A stretch of DNA of 64,000 nucleotides, taken from an uncultured Paracoccaceae bacterium. GTDB lineage: Bacteria; Pseudomonadota; Alphaproteobacteria; Rhodobacterales; Rhodobacteraceae. The position numbers and the translations under genes are program-made. Below, piece by piece: positions 46,273 through 55,617 of this stretch. The stretch lies in NCBI GenBank assembly GCA_947501355.1, contig CANMVA010000001.1:1062001-1126000 (forward strand), given 5' to 3'. Every line of letters starts with the position of its first letter. Position 1 is the first letter of the stretch. The notes beneath the pieces were generated by a model. It ran no database searches and was not told where the DNA came from. It saw only the letters and a program-made list of their open reading frames with translations.

Positions 46273-46872
46273 ATGCGCGAAGGCTTGCCGAGTGTGCGGT
46301 CCGGGCAGACGGTTGGGCTATTGGGAGGATCGTTCGATCCGCCCCATGCGGGCCATGTGAATATCACGCGGCAGGCTTTACGGCGCTTTGGGCTGGATCA
46401 GGTATGGTGGCTGGTCTCACCGGGCAACCCCTTGAAATCGCATGGACCTGCGCCTTTAGGGGACCGTCTGGCGGCCTGTCGTCAGGTGATGGATCATCCG
46501 CGCGTCCGCATCACGGATGTCGAAGCGCGTGCCGGGACGCGGTATACGGCAGAGACGATTGTCGCGTTGCGGATGGCCTATCCCGGTGTGCGGTTTGTCT
46601 GGCTGATGGGGGCCGATAATCTGGCGCAGTTTCATCGCTGGCAGCAGTGGCGCTGGATTATGCGGACGGTGCCGGTCGGCGTCCTGGCGCGACCCGGAGA
46701 CCGGCTTGTGGCGCGCACCTCGAAAGCCGCGCAGGTGTTTGAGGGCGCGCGATTGTCGGGGCGGGCCTCGCAGTTGCTGGCCAATGCGGAGGCCCCCGCA
46801 TGGTGCTTTATCAACGTGCCGATGGTGGATTTGTCGTCTACCGCGATCCGAGCTCAGGGGAACTGGGGATAG
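46273..46872 (+). CDS. nadD: Nicotinate-nucleotide adenylyltransferase
   Basis: 199 residues. [15 protein letters not shown] (about 14-28) is the nucleotidyltransferase HxGH motif, and [11 protein letters not shown] near the end is the ISSTxIR motif of NadD. It joins nicotinate mononucleotide to AMP in NAD synthesis, the step before NadE. I start at the ATG at 46273, behind AGGAAAG; an in-frame ATG at 46249 would add eight residues. The usual partners rsfS and rlmH are not next to it, which is uncommon. It overlaps the convergent DMT gene by 19 bp. Confidence 0.9.
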   Translation: MREGLPSVRSGQTVGLLGGSFDPPHAGHVNITRQALRRFGLDQVWWLVSPGNPLKSHGPAPLGDRLAACRQVMDHPRVRITDVEARAGTRYTAETIVALRMAYPGVRFVWLMGADNLAQFHRWQQWRWIMRTVPVGVLARPGDRLVARTSKAAQVFEGARLSGRASQLLANAEAPAWCFINVPMVDLSSTAIRAQGNWG

Positions 46873-47699
46873 GTCCTTTTGCGGATCAGGGAGGCAAAGC
46901 CGGACCCGATCAACAAGGTCAGACCCATGAAAGTCAGCGTGTCGGGCAGGTCCTGGAAGACCAGCCAGCCCAGCGATGTGGCGGCGATCAGCTGAAAGTA
47001 GACGAACGGGGCCAGCTTGGTGCTGGGGGCCATGCGGTAGGCAACGATCAGCAGCAGGTTGCCGAGCATCGAGAAGAGGCCGGAGGCAAAGGTCAGCGCT
47101 GCGATTTCAGCTGAGATCGGGGGGAGCGCTTGCAGGCCGAAAGGCAATGTGACCACCGCGCTGATGGCAAGCTGTGTGAAGAGCAGGGATCGTGGGCGTG
47201 CAGTTTGAGCGAGCCATTTGGAGGCGGTGAGAAACGCGCCGTAAAAGCATCCGGCGAGGACCGCGAAGGCGAGGCCGTTGGTCATGCCAAAGCCGGGTTT
47301 GACGACCAGCAGCACACCTGCAAAGCCGAGAAACAGCAGCAATGTTTGTGTCCGCGTGATGGGTTCGCGCAAGAGCCAGCTTGAGAGGAAGAAGCTGAGG
47401 ATCGGGCCGATGAAGAAAGCGCCAAAAACGTTTGCAATGGGGTCGGTTTGCAGGGCGGTCAGGATCGAGGTGATTCCGCCTGTCAGCAAAAGTGCACGGA
47501 ACCAGACGCGCCAGTCTTTCAAAAGCGGCCAGGTGCCCGCGGGGATGAAGGGCAGCACGAGCAGGGCACCCACGACAAACCGGGTCCACGCGACATAGAT
47601 CGGGGCGACACTGTTTTGGGCAACCAGCAGCTTGCCCGCCGTGTCCCCCATCGGGATGAACGACATGGCGACAAACATCAGGGCAACGGGCTTCCACAT
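46854..47699 (-). CDS. DMT-superfamily (EamA) transporter
   Basis: 281 residues with ten membrane helices in two EamA repeats ([76 protein letters not shown]). Members export amino acids or metabolites; substrate not predictable. I choose the ATG at 47699 ([12 protein letters not shown]) because it begins just before the first helix; the frame runs open a further 498 bp antisense to the carboxypeptidase gene. Confidence 0.87.
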   Translation of the reverse strand: MWKPVALMFVAMSFIPMGDTAGKLLVAQNSVAPIYVAWTRFVVGALLVLPFIPAGTWPLLKDWRVWFRALLLTGGITSILTALQTDPIANVFGAFFIGPILSFFLSSWLLREPITRTQTLLLFLGFAGVLLVVKPGFGMTNGLAFAVLAGCFYGAFLTASKWLAQTARPRSLLFTQLAISAVVTLPFGLQALPPISAEIAALTFASGLFSMLGNLLLIVAYRMAPSTKLAPFVYFQLIAATSLGWLVFQDLPDTLTFMGLTLLIGSGFASLIRKRTYPQFP

Positions 47700-47784
47700 G
47701 AATGCGGCGCTATCACGCGGATTTGCGCGGTTAAAGCGCAAATGGGCGGTTGAGCGTCGCGCGGTGCTGCGCTTAACTGAAGCT

Positions 47785-49272
47785 ATGGGGATGCGTTTTG
47801 ATCGTCGCGGATTTGTCGCCGCTTTGCTGTCGGGTGTGGCAGCACCCGCCTTTGCAGGTGCGCCTGCGCGCTCTGACAGGCCGAGCCCGCGCGGAGGGGC
47901 TCCGGTTGTTCGCAGACCCAAAAGCACCGAACGCATTCTGGCAGAGGCGGGTCTATCCGGTGCGGTGGGCTTTGTCGTGGCAGACGCAAAGACCGGGTTG
48001 GTTCTGGAGAGTGTGGGCGCGTCGGCCAGTTTGCCGCCCGCGAGTGTCGCCAAGGCGATGACGGGCGCGTATGCGCTGGAGACGCTGGGATCGGAATACA
48101 CGTTCAAGACGCGTATTTTCGCGCGCGGGTCTGTTTCGGGCGGAATTTTAAATGGAGATTTGATCTTTGCCGCTGGCGGGGACCCTGTTTTGAACACAGA
48201 TCATCTGGGTGACATGGCCGCGCAACTAAAAGCGCGTGGCATCCGCGAGGTGCGCGGCAAGTTTCTGGTTTATGGCGGGGCGCTGCCGCGGGTCGACAAG
48301 ATCGACAAATCCCAACAGGACCATTTTGGCTATAACCCGACAATCAGCGGCGCGGTGTTGAACTTCAACCGGGTGCATTTTCAGTGGAAGCGCGCCGGTG
48401 GGGCCTGGAACCTGACAATGGACGCGCGCGCGAAGCGGTATCAGCCGCAGGTGGCCATGGCGCAGATCAGCATTGCAGATCGCTCGACCCCGGTCTTTGA
48501 CTATCGTGATGGCGGGCAGGTGGATCGCTGGCGTGTGGCGAGCCGGGCGCTGGGCAACGGTGGCGCACGCTGGCTGCCGGTGCGCAAGCCAGAGCTTTAT
48601 ATCGGCGATGTGTTTCGCACGCTTGCGCGGAGCCATGGGATCGTTTTGCCCGCCGCTCAGGCGGGCACGCGCAAGCCATCTGGTACGGTTCTGGTGCAAC
48701 GCGAAAGCCCGCCTTTGCGCATCCTTGTGCGCGATATGCTGAAATACTCGACCAATATCACCGCCGAGGTCGTGGGGATGATGGCGACGATGAAACGCAA
48801 AGGCCAGGTGTCTGGCCTGCGCGCGTCGGCGTCTGAGATGAACCGATGGGCGCGGGCACGGTTTGGCGTGCGCCCCGAACTGGTCGATCATTCCGGGCTG
48901 GGGGACGCGTCGCGCATCACGGCAGGCGATATGGTCAAGACGCTGGTCGCGCTGGGACCGCAAGGGCGGCTGGCGGGTCTGTTGAAAGACATCCCGATGC
49001 GCGATGCGGAGTATCAGGTGATCAAAGGCGATCCGAATAAGGTGCGTGCCAAAACGGGGACCCTGAACTTCGTGTCCTCTTTGGCCGGGTATCAGCGCGC
49101 GCCCGATGGGACGGACCTGGCTTTTGCGATTTTCTGTGCGGACGTTCCGTTGCGCAAGAAGACGGCAAATGCGAACGGCGACAGGCCGCGTGGGGCGCGC
49201 ACCTATAACGGGCGCGCGAAACGGTTGCAGCAACGGTTGCTGCGGCGCTGGGGCCAGCTTTACGGGGCTTAG
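47785..49272 (+). CDS. dacB: D-alanyl-D-alanine carboxypeptidase/endopeptidase (PBP4, DacB family)
   Basis: About 495 residues. A twin-arginine-like signal (FDRRGFVAALLSGVAAPAFA) is followed by the peptidase S13 domain with S87-V-A-K90, STN in KYSTNITAEV, and KTG in RAKTGTLNF. The large insert between the first two motifs (about 150-340) is typical of PBP4. It trims peptidoglycan peptides in the periplasm. The start could be the ATG at 47785 or at 47791; neither has a clear ribosome binding site. It shares TTAG with the TerB gene. Confidence 0.89.
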   Translation: MGMRFDRRGFVAALLSGVAAPAFAGAPARSDRPSPRGGAPVVRRPKSTERILAEAGLSGAVGFVVADAKTGLVLESVGASASLPPASVAKAMTGAYALETLGSEYTFKTRIFARGSVSGGILNGDLIFAAGGDPVLNTDHLGDMAAQLKARGIREVRGKFLVYGGALPRVDKIDKSQQDHFGYNPTISGAVLNFNRVHFQWKRAGGAWNLTMDARAKRYQPQVAMAQISIADRSTPVFDYRDGGQVDRWRVASRALGNGGARWLPVRKPELYIGDVFRTLARSHGIVLPAAQAGTRKPSGTVLVQRESPPLRILVRDMLKYSTNITAEVVGMMATMKRKGQVSGLRASASEMNRWARARFGVRPELVDHSGLGDASRITAGDMVKTLVALGPQGRLAGLLKDIPMRDAEYQVIKGDPNKVRAKTGTLNFVSSLAGYQRAPDGTDLAFAIFCADVPLRKKTANANGDRPRGARTYNGRAKRLQQRLLRRWGQLYGA

Positions 49273-49691
49273 AGCGTCATGTGGCGCGCGCGCGAGCCGC
49301 GTTCGATTGCAGCGGCGTGCAGACGGTCGATGCTCAGCTCATAACGGATTTCTTCGAGCAGACGGAGTTCTGTTTCGGCCAGTTTGCCGTCGGCGGCGGC
49401 CACGTCGCAGGCCAGTGCGTATGCGGTCTCATTCAGATGGGGGGGCAGGACATCGCGGATCAGACCAAAGAGCGCATCGAGGCCGTCTTCCTGCTCGAAC
49501 AGGTCAAAAACGGTCTGGCCGATGTTCTGGAGCCGGTCGGCGTCATAACCTGCAAAAACCGGCAAGTTGTTGATAGAGTTTGTAATTTTCACAAGCTCAG
49601 AGGTGCGGATATTCTCGTCAGAGGCCGAGATAGCGATCATGAGCGCGGCAAGGCTATCTTGGGCGGTCAAGAGATGCGGAAGATCGGGCAA
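49269..49691 (-). CDS. TerB-family protein
   Basis: 140 residues, all helical, with the TerB pattern of acidic turns (ISASDENIRTSE at about 22 and ACDVAAADGKLAETE at about 93, resembling metal-binding loops). TerB proteins are linked to tellurite resistance in ter operons, but lone short copies such as this are widespread and tellurite has no support here. Start is TTG behind AGGAG. It diverges from lysS. Confidence 0.8.
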   Translation of the reverse strand: MPDLPHLLTAQDSLAALMIAISASDENIRTSELVKITNSINNLPVFAGYDADRLQNIGQTVFDLFEQEDGLDALFGLIRDVLPPHLNETAYALACDVAAADGKLAETELRLLEEIRYELSIDRLHAAAIERGSRARHMTL

Positions 49692-49803
49692 GGTGGACTC
49701 CTGTTGCGGTTGATCGGAGTTTATTGACCTCTGCGCAGGCCAGCAATAGGGAGAGTGCCGAGAAACGGCGGTAGGCGCCGCATGTCAGCGAAAGTGATCC
49801 GAG

Positions 49804-51378
49804 ATGTCGAATTTGCGCGAAGAAGCAATGCAATCAAAGGCGTGGCCCTTTGAAGAGGCGCGCCGGGTTCTCAAACGCTATGCCAAAAAGGACCCCGAGA
49901 AGGGCTATGTTTTGTTCCAGACAGGCTATGGGCCGTCTGGCCTGCCCCATATCGGGACCTTTGGGGAGGTTGCCCGCACGACGATGGTGCGGCGCGCCTT
50001 TGAGATTCTGTCGGACATCCCGACCAAGCTGATCTGTTTTTCCGATGACATGGATGGGTTCCGCAAGGTGCCCAGCAACGTGCCGATGCAGGAAGAGCTG
50101 AAGGAAGACCTTCACCTGCCGTTGACCAAAGTGCGCGATCCTTTTGGGCTTTATGAGGGGTTTGCACAGCACAATAACGCCCGGCTGAACGAGTTTCTGG
50201 ACAGCTACGGGTTTGAATATGAGTTCGCCTCCTCGACCGAGTATTACACCTCTGGTCGGTTTGACGAGATGTTGCTGGTTGCGCTGGAGCGTTTTGATAA
50301 AATTCAGGAAATCATGTTGCCGACCCTGGGTGAGGAGCGGCGTGCGACCTATTCGTGCTTCCTGCCGATCAGTCCGAAGACGGGGCATGTGCTGCAGGTT
50401 CCAACGCTGGAGCGCAATGTTGCCAAGGGCACGATTGTTTACGAGGAAGCCGATGGGGAGCGTGTCGAGATCCCAGTGACGGGTGGCAATGTGAAGATGC
50501 AGTGGAAGCCCGATTGGGCGATGCGCTGGGCCGCGCTGGGTGTGGATTACGAGATGTCGGGTAAGGACCTGATCGATAGCGTTACCCAGTCGAGCAAGAT
50601 TTGCCGCGCGCTGGGCAAGCCTGCGCCGGAAAGCCTGTCATATGAGCTGTTCAATGACGAGCAGGGGCAGAAAATCTCCAAGTCGAAGGGCAATGGCCTG
50701 TCGATGGAGGAATGGCTGACCTATGCAGCACCCGAGAGCTTGCAGTATTTCATGTATCAGAAGCCGAAATCGGCCAAGCGGCTTTACTTTGATGTGATCC
50801 CGAAGGCGGTGGATGAGTATCATCAGCAATTGCGTGGGTATCCGGATCAGGAGTTGAAACAACAGCTTGGCAATCCGGTGTTTCATATCCATGGGCATAC
50901 TGTGCCGGCCTCTAACATGGTCGTGCCGTTTTCGATGTTGTTGAACCTTGCGTCGGTCGCCGGAGCGGAAGAGAAGGAGCAGCTTTGGGGCTTCATTCAG
51001 CGCTATGCACCAGAGGCGAGTGCCGAGACGCATCCTGATCTGGATGCGGCGGCTGGATTTGCCGTGCGCTATTACAATGATTTTGTGAAGCCCGAGAAGA
51101 CCTACCGTGCGCCGACTGACATGGAGCGCGAGGCATTGGAAGAGTTGGCACAAGGCTTGAGGGACTGGGACGGTCCGGTAGATGCCGAAGCGCTGCAAGG
51201 CCTTGTTTTTGCGTGTGGTCGCGAGCGGTTTGACCCGCTGCGGGATTGGTTCAAGGCACTTTACGAAGTGCTTTTGGGCGCATCCCAGGGGCCGCGTTTT
51301 GGCGGCTTCATCGCGCTTTACGGGATCAATGAGACCGTCGCGCTGATCGAAAAGGGTCTGGCGGGCGAGTTGACCTAA
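49804..51378 (+). CDS. lysS: Class I lysyl-tRNA synthetase
   Basis: 524 residues. HIGTFGE (about 51-57, in [11 protein letters not shown]) is the HIGH motif and KISKSKGN the KMSKS motif, so this is the class I, archaeal-type enzyme (sometimes called LysK), not the class II LysRS of E. coli. It charges tRNA-Lys in the cytoplasm. A class I enzyme is known in several alphaproteobacteria. The start has only a weak ribosome binding site. Nothing else in the window is a second LysRS. Confidence 0.93.
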   Translation: MSNLREEAMQSKAWPFEEARRVLKRYAKKDPEKGYVLFQTGYGPSGLPHIGTFGEVARTTMVRRAFEILSDIPTKLICFSDDMDGFRKVPSNVPMQEELKEDLHLPLTKVRDPFGLYEGFAQHNNARLNEFLDSYGFEYEFASSTEYYTSGRFDEMLLVALERFDKIQEIMLPTLGEERRATYSCFLPISPKTGHVLQVPTLERNVAKGTIVYEEADGERVEIPVTGGNVKMQWKPDWAMRWAALGVDYEMSGKDLIDSVTQSSKICRALGKPAPESLSYELFNDEQGQKISKSKGNGLSMEEWLTYAAPESLQYFMYQKPKSAKRLYFDVIPKAVDEYHQQLRGYPDQELKQQLGNPVFHIHGHTVPASNMVVPFSMLLNLASVAGAEEKEQLWGFIQRYAPEASAETHPDLDAAAGFAVRYYNDFVKPEKTYRAPTDMEREALEELAQGLRDWDGPVDAEALQGLVFACGRERFDPLRDWFKALYEVLLGASQGPRFGGFIALYGINETVALIEKGLAGELT

Positions 51379-51393
51379 GGCCAGCGCCGCCTA

Positions 51394-51424
51394 CCGTCTC
51401 TCCCATAGCCATTGGGAGAGACGG
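51394..51424 (+). promoter_or_regulatory. Perfect 12-bp hairpin covering the ribosome binding site of the DUF4864 gene
   Basis: CCGTCTCTCCCA (51394-51405) and TGGGAGAGACGG (51413-51424) pair without mismatch around a 7-base loop. The 3' arm contains the GGGAGAG ribosome binding site and ends two bases before the ATG at 51427. It also lies 15 bases after the lysS stop. It may end lysS transcription or hide the start of the next gene; no T run follows, which favours the second. Confidence 0.6.
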
Positions 51425-51426
51425 CC

Positions 51427-51837
51427 ATGCACCGACTTCTTTTTTCTGCAATTTTCGCCTTTGGATTGGCCGGATGGGGGCATGCGCAAGACGCCCGTGA
51501 ACCCGCGATCCAAGGCACGATCCAAGACCAGATTGATGCGTTTCGCGCGGATGATTTCAACACTGCCTTCTCATATGCCAGTCCGATGATCCAAGGCATG
51601 TTCGGCACCCCTGAGAATTTCGGGGTGATGGTTCAGCGCGGGTATCCGATGGTCTGGCGACCTGATGACGTAAGGTATCTGGAGCTTGCTGAAAAGGGCG
51701 GGCGGCTCTTTCAGAAAGTGATGATCCGCGATCAAGGCGGCGCGTTGCATATGCTGGAATACCAGATGATCCAAGTGAACGGAGATTGGCAGATCAACGG
51801 TGTGCAACTGCTGCCTCAACCTGATCTTGGGGCCTGA
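51427..51837 (+). CDS. Small exported DUF4864 protein
   Basis: 136 residues: a signal peptide (about 1-20, ending GHAQD) and one domain of the DUF4864 type, with QIDAFRADDFNTAFSYASP and a C-terminal YQMIQVNGDWQINGVQL that recall the NTF2-like/SnoaL cone fold. Function unknown; periplasmic location is inferred. Translation may be controlled by the hairpin over its ribosome binding site. I start at 51427; an in-frame upstream start at 51412 would fall inside that hairpin. Confidence 0.78.
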   Translation: MHRLLFSAIFAFGLAGWGHAQDAREPAIQGTIQDQIDAFRADDFNTAFSYASPMIQGMFGTPENFGVMVQRGYPMVWRPDDVRYLELAEKGGRLFQKVMIRDQGGALHMLEYQMIQVNGDWQINGVQLLPQPDLGA

Positions 51838-51951
51838 CCGCACGGTGGTGTGAGAGCCGCTTAACCTTCCCTTGATACCCCTTTTGCCCGACTGCGGATC
51901 GCTTGGATGCGCGGGGTCGAGCAACCACCGGATGCGGTGAAAGGGGTCTTC

Positions 51952-54243
51952 ATGAACAAAGCGATTACCGATGGGCTGGTACTCACACCGCCTGCATTTG
52001 AAAACGGTCTGGATGTCTGGTCGAGCCAGGATGGCACGCCGGGCTCCAACACCTATGCGAGTGCTGTCAACGCGGCGTTTGTGCCAGCCGATCAGGACTT
52101 CAGCGGCTGTCTTGAGCTTCAAAAAACCACTACCGTGACGAAGATCCGCTATATGGGCGAGACGCCGATCCTGCCCGGATGCTATTTGCGCGTCACGGCG
52201 CGGGTCAAATGTATCAGCGGTAGTCTTCCATCGGTGCGCATTGCCGGGTGGGCCGGTGCTGCGGGTGGCGGGCATGTCACGGGCGTGCCCGAAGCCGCGG
52301 CCAGCACGACCATGACCGATTACGGAGAGGTCTATGAGATTTCGGCCATCGTCGGCACGGGCGATCGCAACGGGGTTGATCTGATCTGGGGTACAGCGCC
52401 GATTTACGGTCATTTCGGGATTGATCTGACCGGCCCGAATGGCGGCATTGTGCGCGTTGATGATATCGAGATCGAAGATATCACCGGCGCATTTCTGCGC
52501 GACATGATCGACGTGGTCGATGTGCGCGATTACGGCGCGAAAGGGGACGGCACCACCGATGACAGCGCGGCCTTTGAGGCGGCGGATGCGGCCTCCAACG
52601 GGCGGCGCGTTCTGGTGCCCGCGGGCGTCTACTACATTGGCAATCACGTCACGATTGAGAGCCAGATCAAGTTTGAAGGCACGGTGACGATGCCAAAGGA
52701 AATCCGGTTCCAGCTGCGTCAGGATTTCGATCTGGCCACGTATGGCGATGCGTTTGGCGATGACCTTCTGGGTTTCAAGAAGGGGTTGCAGGCGCTGCTG
52801 AACTCGGCTGGTCACGAGAGCTTTGATCTGAACGGCCGTCGGATTGCTGTGGATGGGCCCATCGATCTGCAGGATGTCGTCGACAACAAGACCAGCTATA
52901 ATATCCGGCGCGATGTTCGGAATGGCCAGTTGGAGGCGAGCGACACGACGGCCTGGGACACGGAAGTTGTGACGTCGCAGGCCAGTTATTCGGCCAGCAA
53001 TCCGACCCGACTGACCAATGTGACCAATGTCGCCAATATCCCCCAAGGGGCGCTGGTGGAAGGCACAGGCGTGGGACGTGAGATTTATGTGCGTGCGGTG
53101 GATGTGGGCGCGCAGACGATCACGCTATCGAACCCGCTTTATGATGCGGAAGGCGTGCAGACCTATACGTTCAGCCGGTTCAAATATCTCTTCGATATGA
53201 GTGGTTTCTCAGCGCTCAGCCGCTTCGGTTTCGAGAGTGTCGAGTTTCAATGCAGCGGGCGCTGCTCTGCGATCATGCTGCCGCGCGAAGGCTCTATCTT
53301 TCGGTTGAACGAGTGCACGATCAACCGTCCGAAGGATCGCGGGATCACCTCGACCGGTGGCGGCGATCAGGGCATGCTGATCGACAACTGCCAGTTTCTG
53401 TCGAATGAGCAGGGATCGCTGGTGGAGGACCGCACGACGGTCGCGCTGAACTCCAACTCCAATGACAACAAGCTGCGCAACAACCGGATCGTTCTGTTTG
53501 GCCATTTCGCCGTGATGAACGGTTTTAACCATATGATTTCCGGCAATCACTTCTTTCAGGGCGGCACGTCGAGCGATGGTATTCGCAGGGCCGGTATCGT
53601 GTTGACCAAGCCGCATGCGCGCACGACGATCATCGGCAATTACGTGGACAATTGTTTTATCGAGTGGACGAATGAGCACGACGCATCGCCCGACTACACC
53701 AGCGGTTTTGGCTTCAGTGCGCTGACCATTACGGGCAACATCTTCCTTGCCAGCAACACGGCAAATTGGTTCCGGTGGCTGGTGATCAAGCCTTATGGGT
53801 CAGGTCATTTCATTCATGGCTTCAGCGTGACCGGCAATACGTTCGGCTCGGTCGGCGGCAGCGTGCAGCGTGTCGACGGGGTGGACACCACTTTCGCAGA
53901 TCTCAACAAGAACCGTTTTCGCAACATCACGTTCTCGGGCAACACATTCAACGGTGTCACAGAGGCCGCCTATAACCCGGTCACAATCCGCCATGGCGAG
54001 GGATCAGATGCGTCTGTGTGGGTGATTGATTGCGCACCCTATCTGCCCTTTGGCGGGCGGGTGAAGAGCATTCAGGGTGTTGTCCCCGATGGTGCGATCG
54101 AAACGGGCGCAAGTGGGACGGAATGGTCCTTCCCGAATGCGCGTTTGCAGCAGGGTGTGAATAAGGATCAGATCAAGCTCACCTGGCAAAACGCGTGCCG
54201 CGGTGAGGTGCATGTCACGGTGCGCTGTGACACGCCGGTCTAG
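51952..54243 (+). CDS. Large right-handed beta-helix protein (pectate lyase-3/GH28-related)
   Basis: 763 residues. An N-terminal beta-sandwich-like part (about 1-180, carbohydrate-binding look) is followed by DVRDYGAKGDGTTDDSAAF at about 196, the signature of the pectate-lyase superfamily beta-helix found in phage tail spikes and polysaccharide lyases, then parallel-coil repeats with many IxGNxF turns (VTGNTFGS, FSGNTFNG). It may cut or bind polysaccharide. No N-terminal signal peptide is visible, so export, if any, needs another route. I start at the ATG at 51952, preceded by GGGG. Confidence 0.8.
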   Translation: MNKAITDGLVLTPPAFENGLDVWSSQDGTPGSNTYASAVNAAFVPADQDFSGCLELQKTTTVTKIRYMGETPILPGCYLRVTARVKCISGSLPSVRIAGWAGAAGGGHVTGVPEAAASTTMTDYGEVYEISAIVGTGDRNGVDLIWGTAPIYGHFGIDLTGPNGGIVRVDDIEIEDITGAFLRDMIDVVDVRDYGAKGDGTTDDSAAFEAADAASNGRRVLVPAGVYYIGNHVTIESQIKFEGTVTMPKEIRFQLRQDFDLATYGDAFGDDLLGFKKGLQALLNSAGHESFDLNGRRIAVDGPIDLQDVVDNKTSYNIRRDVRNGQLEASDTTAWDTEVVTSQASYSASNPTRLTNVTNVANIPQGALVEGTGVGREIYVRAVDVGAQTITLSNPLYDAEGVQTYTFSRFKYLFDMSGFSALSRFGFESVEFQCSGRCSAIMLPREGSIFRLNECTINRPKDRGITSTGGGDQGMLIDNCQFLSNEQGSLVEDRTTVALNSNSNDNKLRNNRIVLFGHFAVMNGFNHMISGNHFFQGGTSSDGIRRAGIVLTKPHARTTIIGNYVDNCFIEWTNEHDASPDYTSGFGFSALTITGNIFLASNTANWFRWLVIKPYGSGHFIHGFSVTGNTFGSVGGSVQRVDGVDTTFADLNKNRFRNITFSGNTFNGVTEAAYNPVTIRHGEGSDASVWVIDCAPYLPFGGRVKSIQGVVPDGAIETGASGTEWSFPNARLQQGVNKDQIKLTWQNACRGEVHVTVRCDTPV

Positions 54244-54725
54244 CCTAAATCAGCGGGGGTGAGGCGAAAGGCTTTGCCAAAGCCGCCATTCAGATGAGCG
54301 TCCTGCACGTCGAAAAGGGCAAAAGAGAAGTCCGCGAAATCAATATAGAGTTTCGCCTTGGGATGCGTGGTCAGATAATGGCCGCGCATTTCCTTATAGG
54401 TGGGATCGCTATGGGCGATGAAGCGCGCCTTGCATTGCAGTGTGAGGCGCGGATGGGTAAGGGGGTCGCCCCTATCTTCTGGCTCGCCCACCAGCAAGGA
54501 ACAGCGTGGGTCGTTTTTCAAAGCCTTGGTATGGGACGACAGATCGCTGATCAAGGTCAGCGGCGTGCCATCGGGGGCCTGACCCACGGCGATGCGGCTG
54601 ACCATGGGCATCGCGGCGTCGGGGTCGATCACGCCAATCGCGCCGAACCGGGCGGCACTTATGAGGCCGCGGGCCAGTGTGCGGGCCTCGTCAGTTGTCT
54701 CACGGATCGGGTTGATCTCGGGCAT
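54240..54725 (-). CDS. Pyridoxamine 5'-phosphate oxidase-fold (HugZ/FMN split-barrel) protein
   Basis: 161 residues, split beta-barrel: FGAIGVIDPDAAMPMVSRIA, LTLISDLSSHTKALKNDPRCSLL and the C-terminal YIDFADFSFALFDVQDAHLNGGFG, which fit HugZ-type flavin/heme-binding proteins more than true PdxH. A haem or FMN role is inferred. I choose the ATG at 54725 behind AAGGAG; 21 further upstream residues are open but not convincing. It shares 4 bp with the end of the beta-helix gene. Confidence 0.83.
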   Translation of the reverse strand: MPEINPIRETTDEARTLARGLISAARFGAIGVIDPDAAMPMVSRIAVGQAPDGTPLTLISDLSSHTKALKNDPRCSLLVGEPEDRGDPLTHPRLTLQCKARFIAHSDPTYKEMRGHYLTTHPKAKLYIDFADFSFALFDVQDAHLNGGFGKAFRLTPADLG

Positions 54726-54788
54726 GGGCGCTCCTTGGGGTTTTCCAAAGGCTAGTCGTGGCGCGCCTGGATGCAAGGGGTGGCGCAA

Positions 54789-55484
54789 TCAGAACTCGGT
54801 CCAGCTGCCCAGTTTCAAGGCCGGTTCACCCTCCCCTTGCAAGGGCTGGACCAGCCCTACTTCGAGGCTGACGCGATCCGTCATCTTCCAAACGACGCTG
54901 GGGGCAAAGTTTGCGTAGCTGTCGCCTTCGGCCGGTTGCCCCGCCTGAACTTGCGCAATGAACATCCAGCGGTCCCACGGTTTGAGCCCCCATGTGGCGT
55001 CCAGCTTGAGGCTTGTTCCGTCTGATTTTTGTGTTGCGTAGGCGTCCGCCCCGATCCAGCCGCGCGCCAGACCGCGTCCGTAATGCAATCCGAGGCGGGT
55101 GAGCGTCGTATGCTCGGCCTCCAGATGATCCGTGTCGATGACGGTGTCGATAAACTGCCCGACGCCAAAGCTCGCAGCGTAGCGGTTTCGGGCGGCCTGA
55201 TCGCCCAAGGCAACGCGGGCAAAGATCAGCGCCTGCCCATAGGAGGTGCTGTCCGTCATCATGCCATCAAAGCCGAGGGTGATGCGAGGGGTGAGCCCGT
55301 ATTCCGCATAGAGGCTGTTTTCGGCGCTATGGGCGAGTTCGTCGATCTGGGTGGCATGTGTCTGCGCGCTAGGGCGCGTTGTCGTCGAGAAGGACAGGAA
55401 CACGCCCCCCTTTTCGCGCGGCCATGCACCCGCGACGCTGAGGGATGGCCACAAAAGCAGCATAAGGATCATCGCCAGGCGCAT
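54789..55484 (-). CDS. Exported hypothetical protein, probable beta-barrel
   Basis: 231 residues: signal peptide (about 1-19, ending SVAGA) and then alternating hydrophobic strands rich in Gly/Tyr/Trp (NSLYAEYGLTPRITLGFDG, LGLHYGRGLARGWIGAD, LDATWGLKPWDRWMFIAQ), ending in Phe as outer-membrane barrel proteins do. I do not recognise the family. An outer-membrane location is inferred. It diverges from the universal stress gene. Confidence 0.68.
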   Translation of the reverse strand: MRLAMILMLLLWPSLSVAGAWPREKGGVFLSFSTTTRPSAQTHATQIDELAHSAENSLYAEYGLTPRITLGFDGMMTDSTSYGQALIFARVALGDQAARNRYAASFGVGQFIDTVIDTDHLEAEHTTLTRLGLHYGRGLARGWIGADAYATQKSDGTSLKLDATWGLKPWDRWMFIAQVQAGQPAEGDSYANFAPSVVWKMTDRVSLEVGLVQPLQGEGEPALKLGSWTEF

Positions 55485-55518
55485 GCGCCATGATGTTGCT
55501 GAAAATGGTAAACGGGCG

Positions 55519-55534
55519 GTTAAGAATGCTTAAC
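55519..55534. promoter_or_regulatory. Perfect inverted repeat between the barrel and stress genes
   Basis: GTTAAG (55519-55524), AATG, CTTAAC (55529-55534) is a perfect 6-bp palindrome. It resembles a CtrA site (TTAA-N7-TTAA) but the spacing is six, so that reading is weak. It lies 11 bases before the Fnr-like box. Confidence 0.35.
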
Positions 55535-55544
55535 GGTTTGGACG

Positions 55545-55558
55545 CTGATTTAAATCAA
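55545..55558. promoter_or_regulatory. Fnr/FnrL-type box upstream of the universal stress gene
   Basis: CTGAT-TTAA-ATCAA matches the TTGAT-N4-ATCAA consensus in 9 of 10 positions, centred about 66 bases before the start codon of the universal stress gene. With a 5' UTR near 25 bases that would be the -41.5 position of an activator. It implies induction at low oxygen. Confidence 0.6.
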
Positions 55559-55617
55559 AGCGGTGCGCAATCTGGCATGGCACCAAGGTCTCAAGTGACG
55601 AAGGGAGACAGACGTCC

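Noticed and set aside
47700-48197. 166-residue upstream extension of the DMT transporter
   Set aside because: It is antisense to the carboxypeptidase gene and lacks hydrophobic helices; the first helix begins at the ATG at 47699.
49269-49691. Tellurite resistance determinant
   Set aside because: Only a lone TerB-like domain is present; no terC, terD or other ter genes are near, so resistance is not supported.
55519-55534. CtrA binding site
   Set aside because: The two TTAA halves are six bases apart instead of seven, so the match is not good enough to claim.
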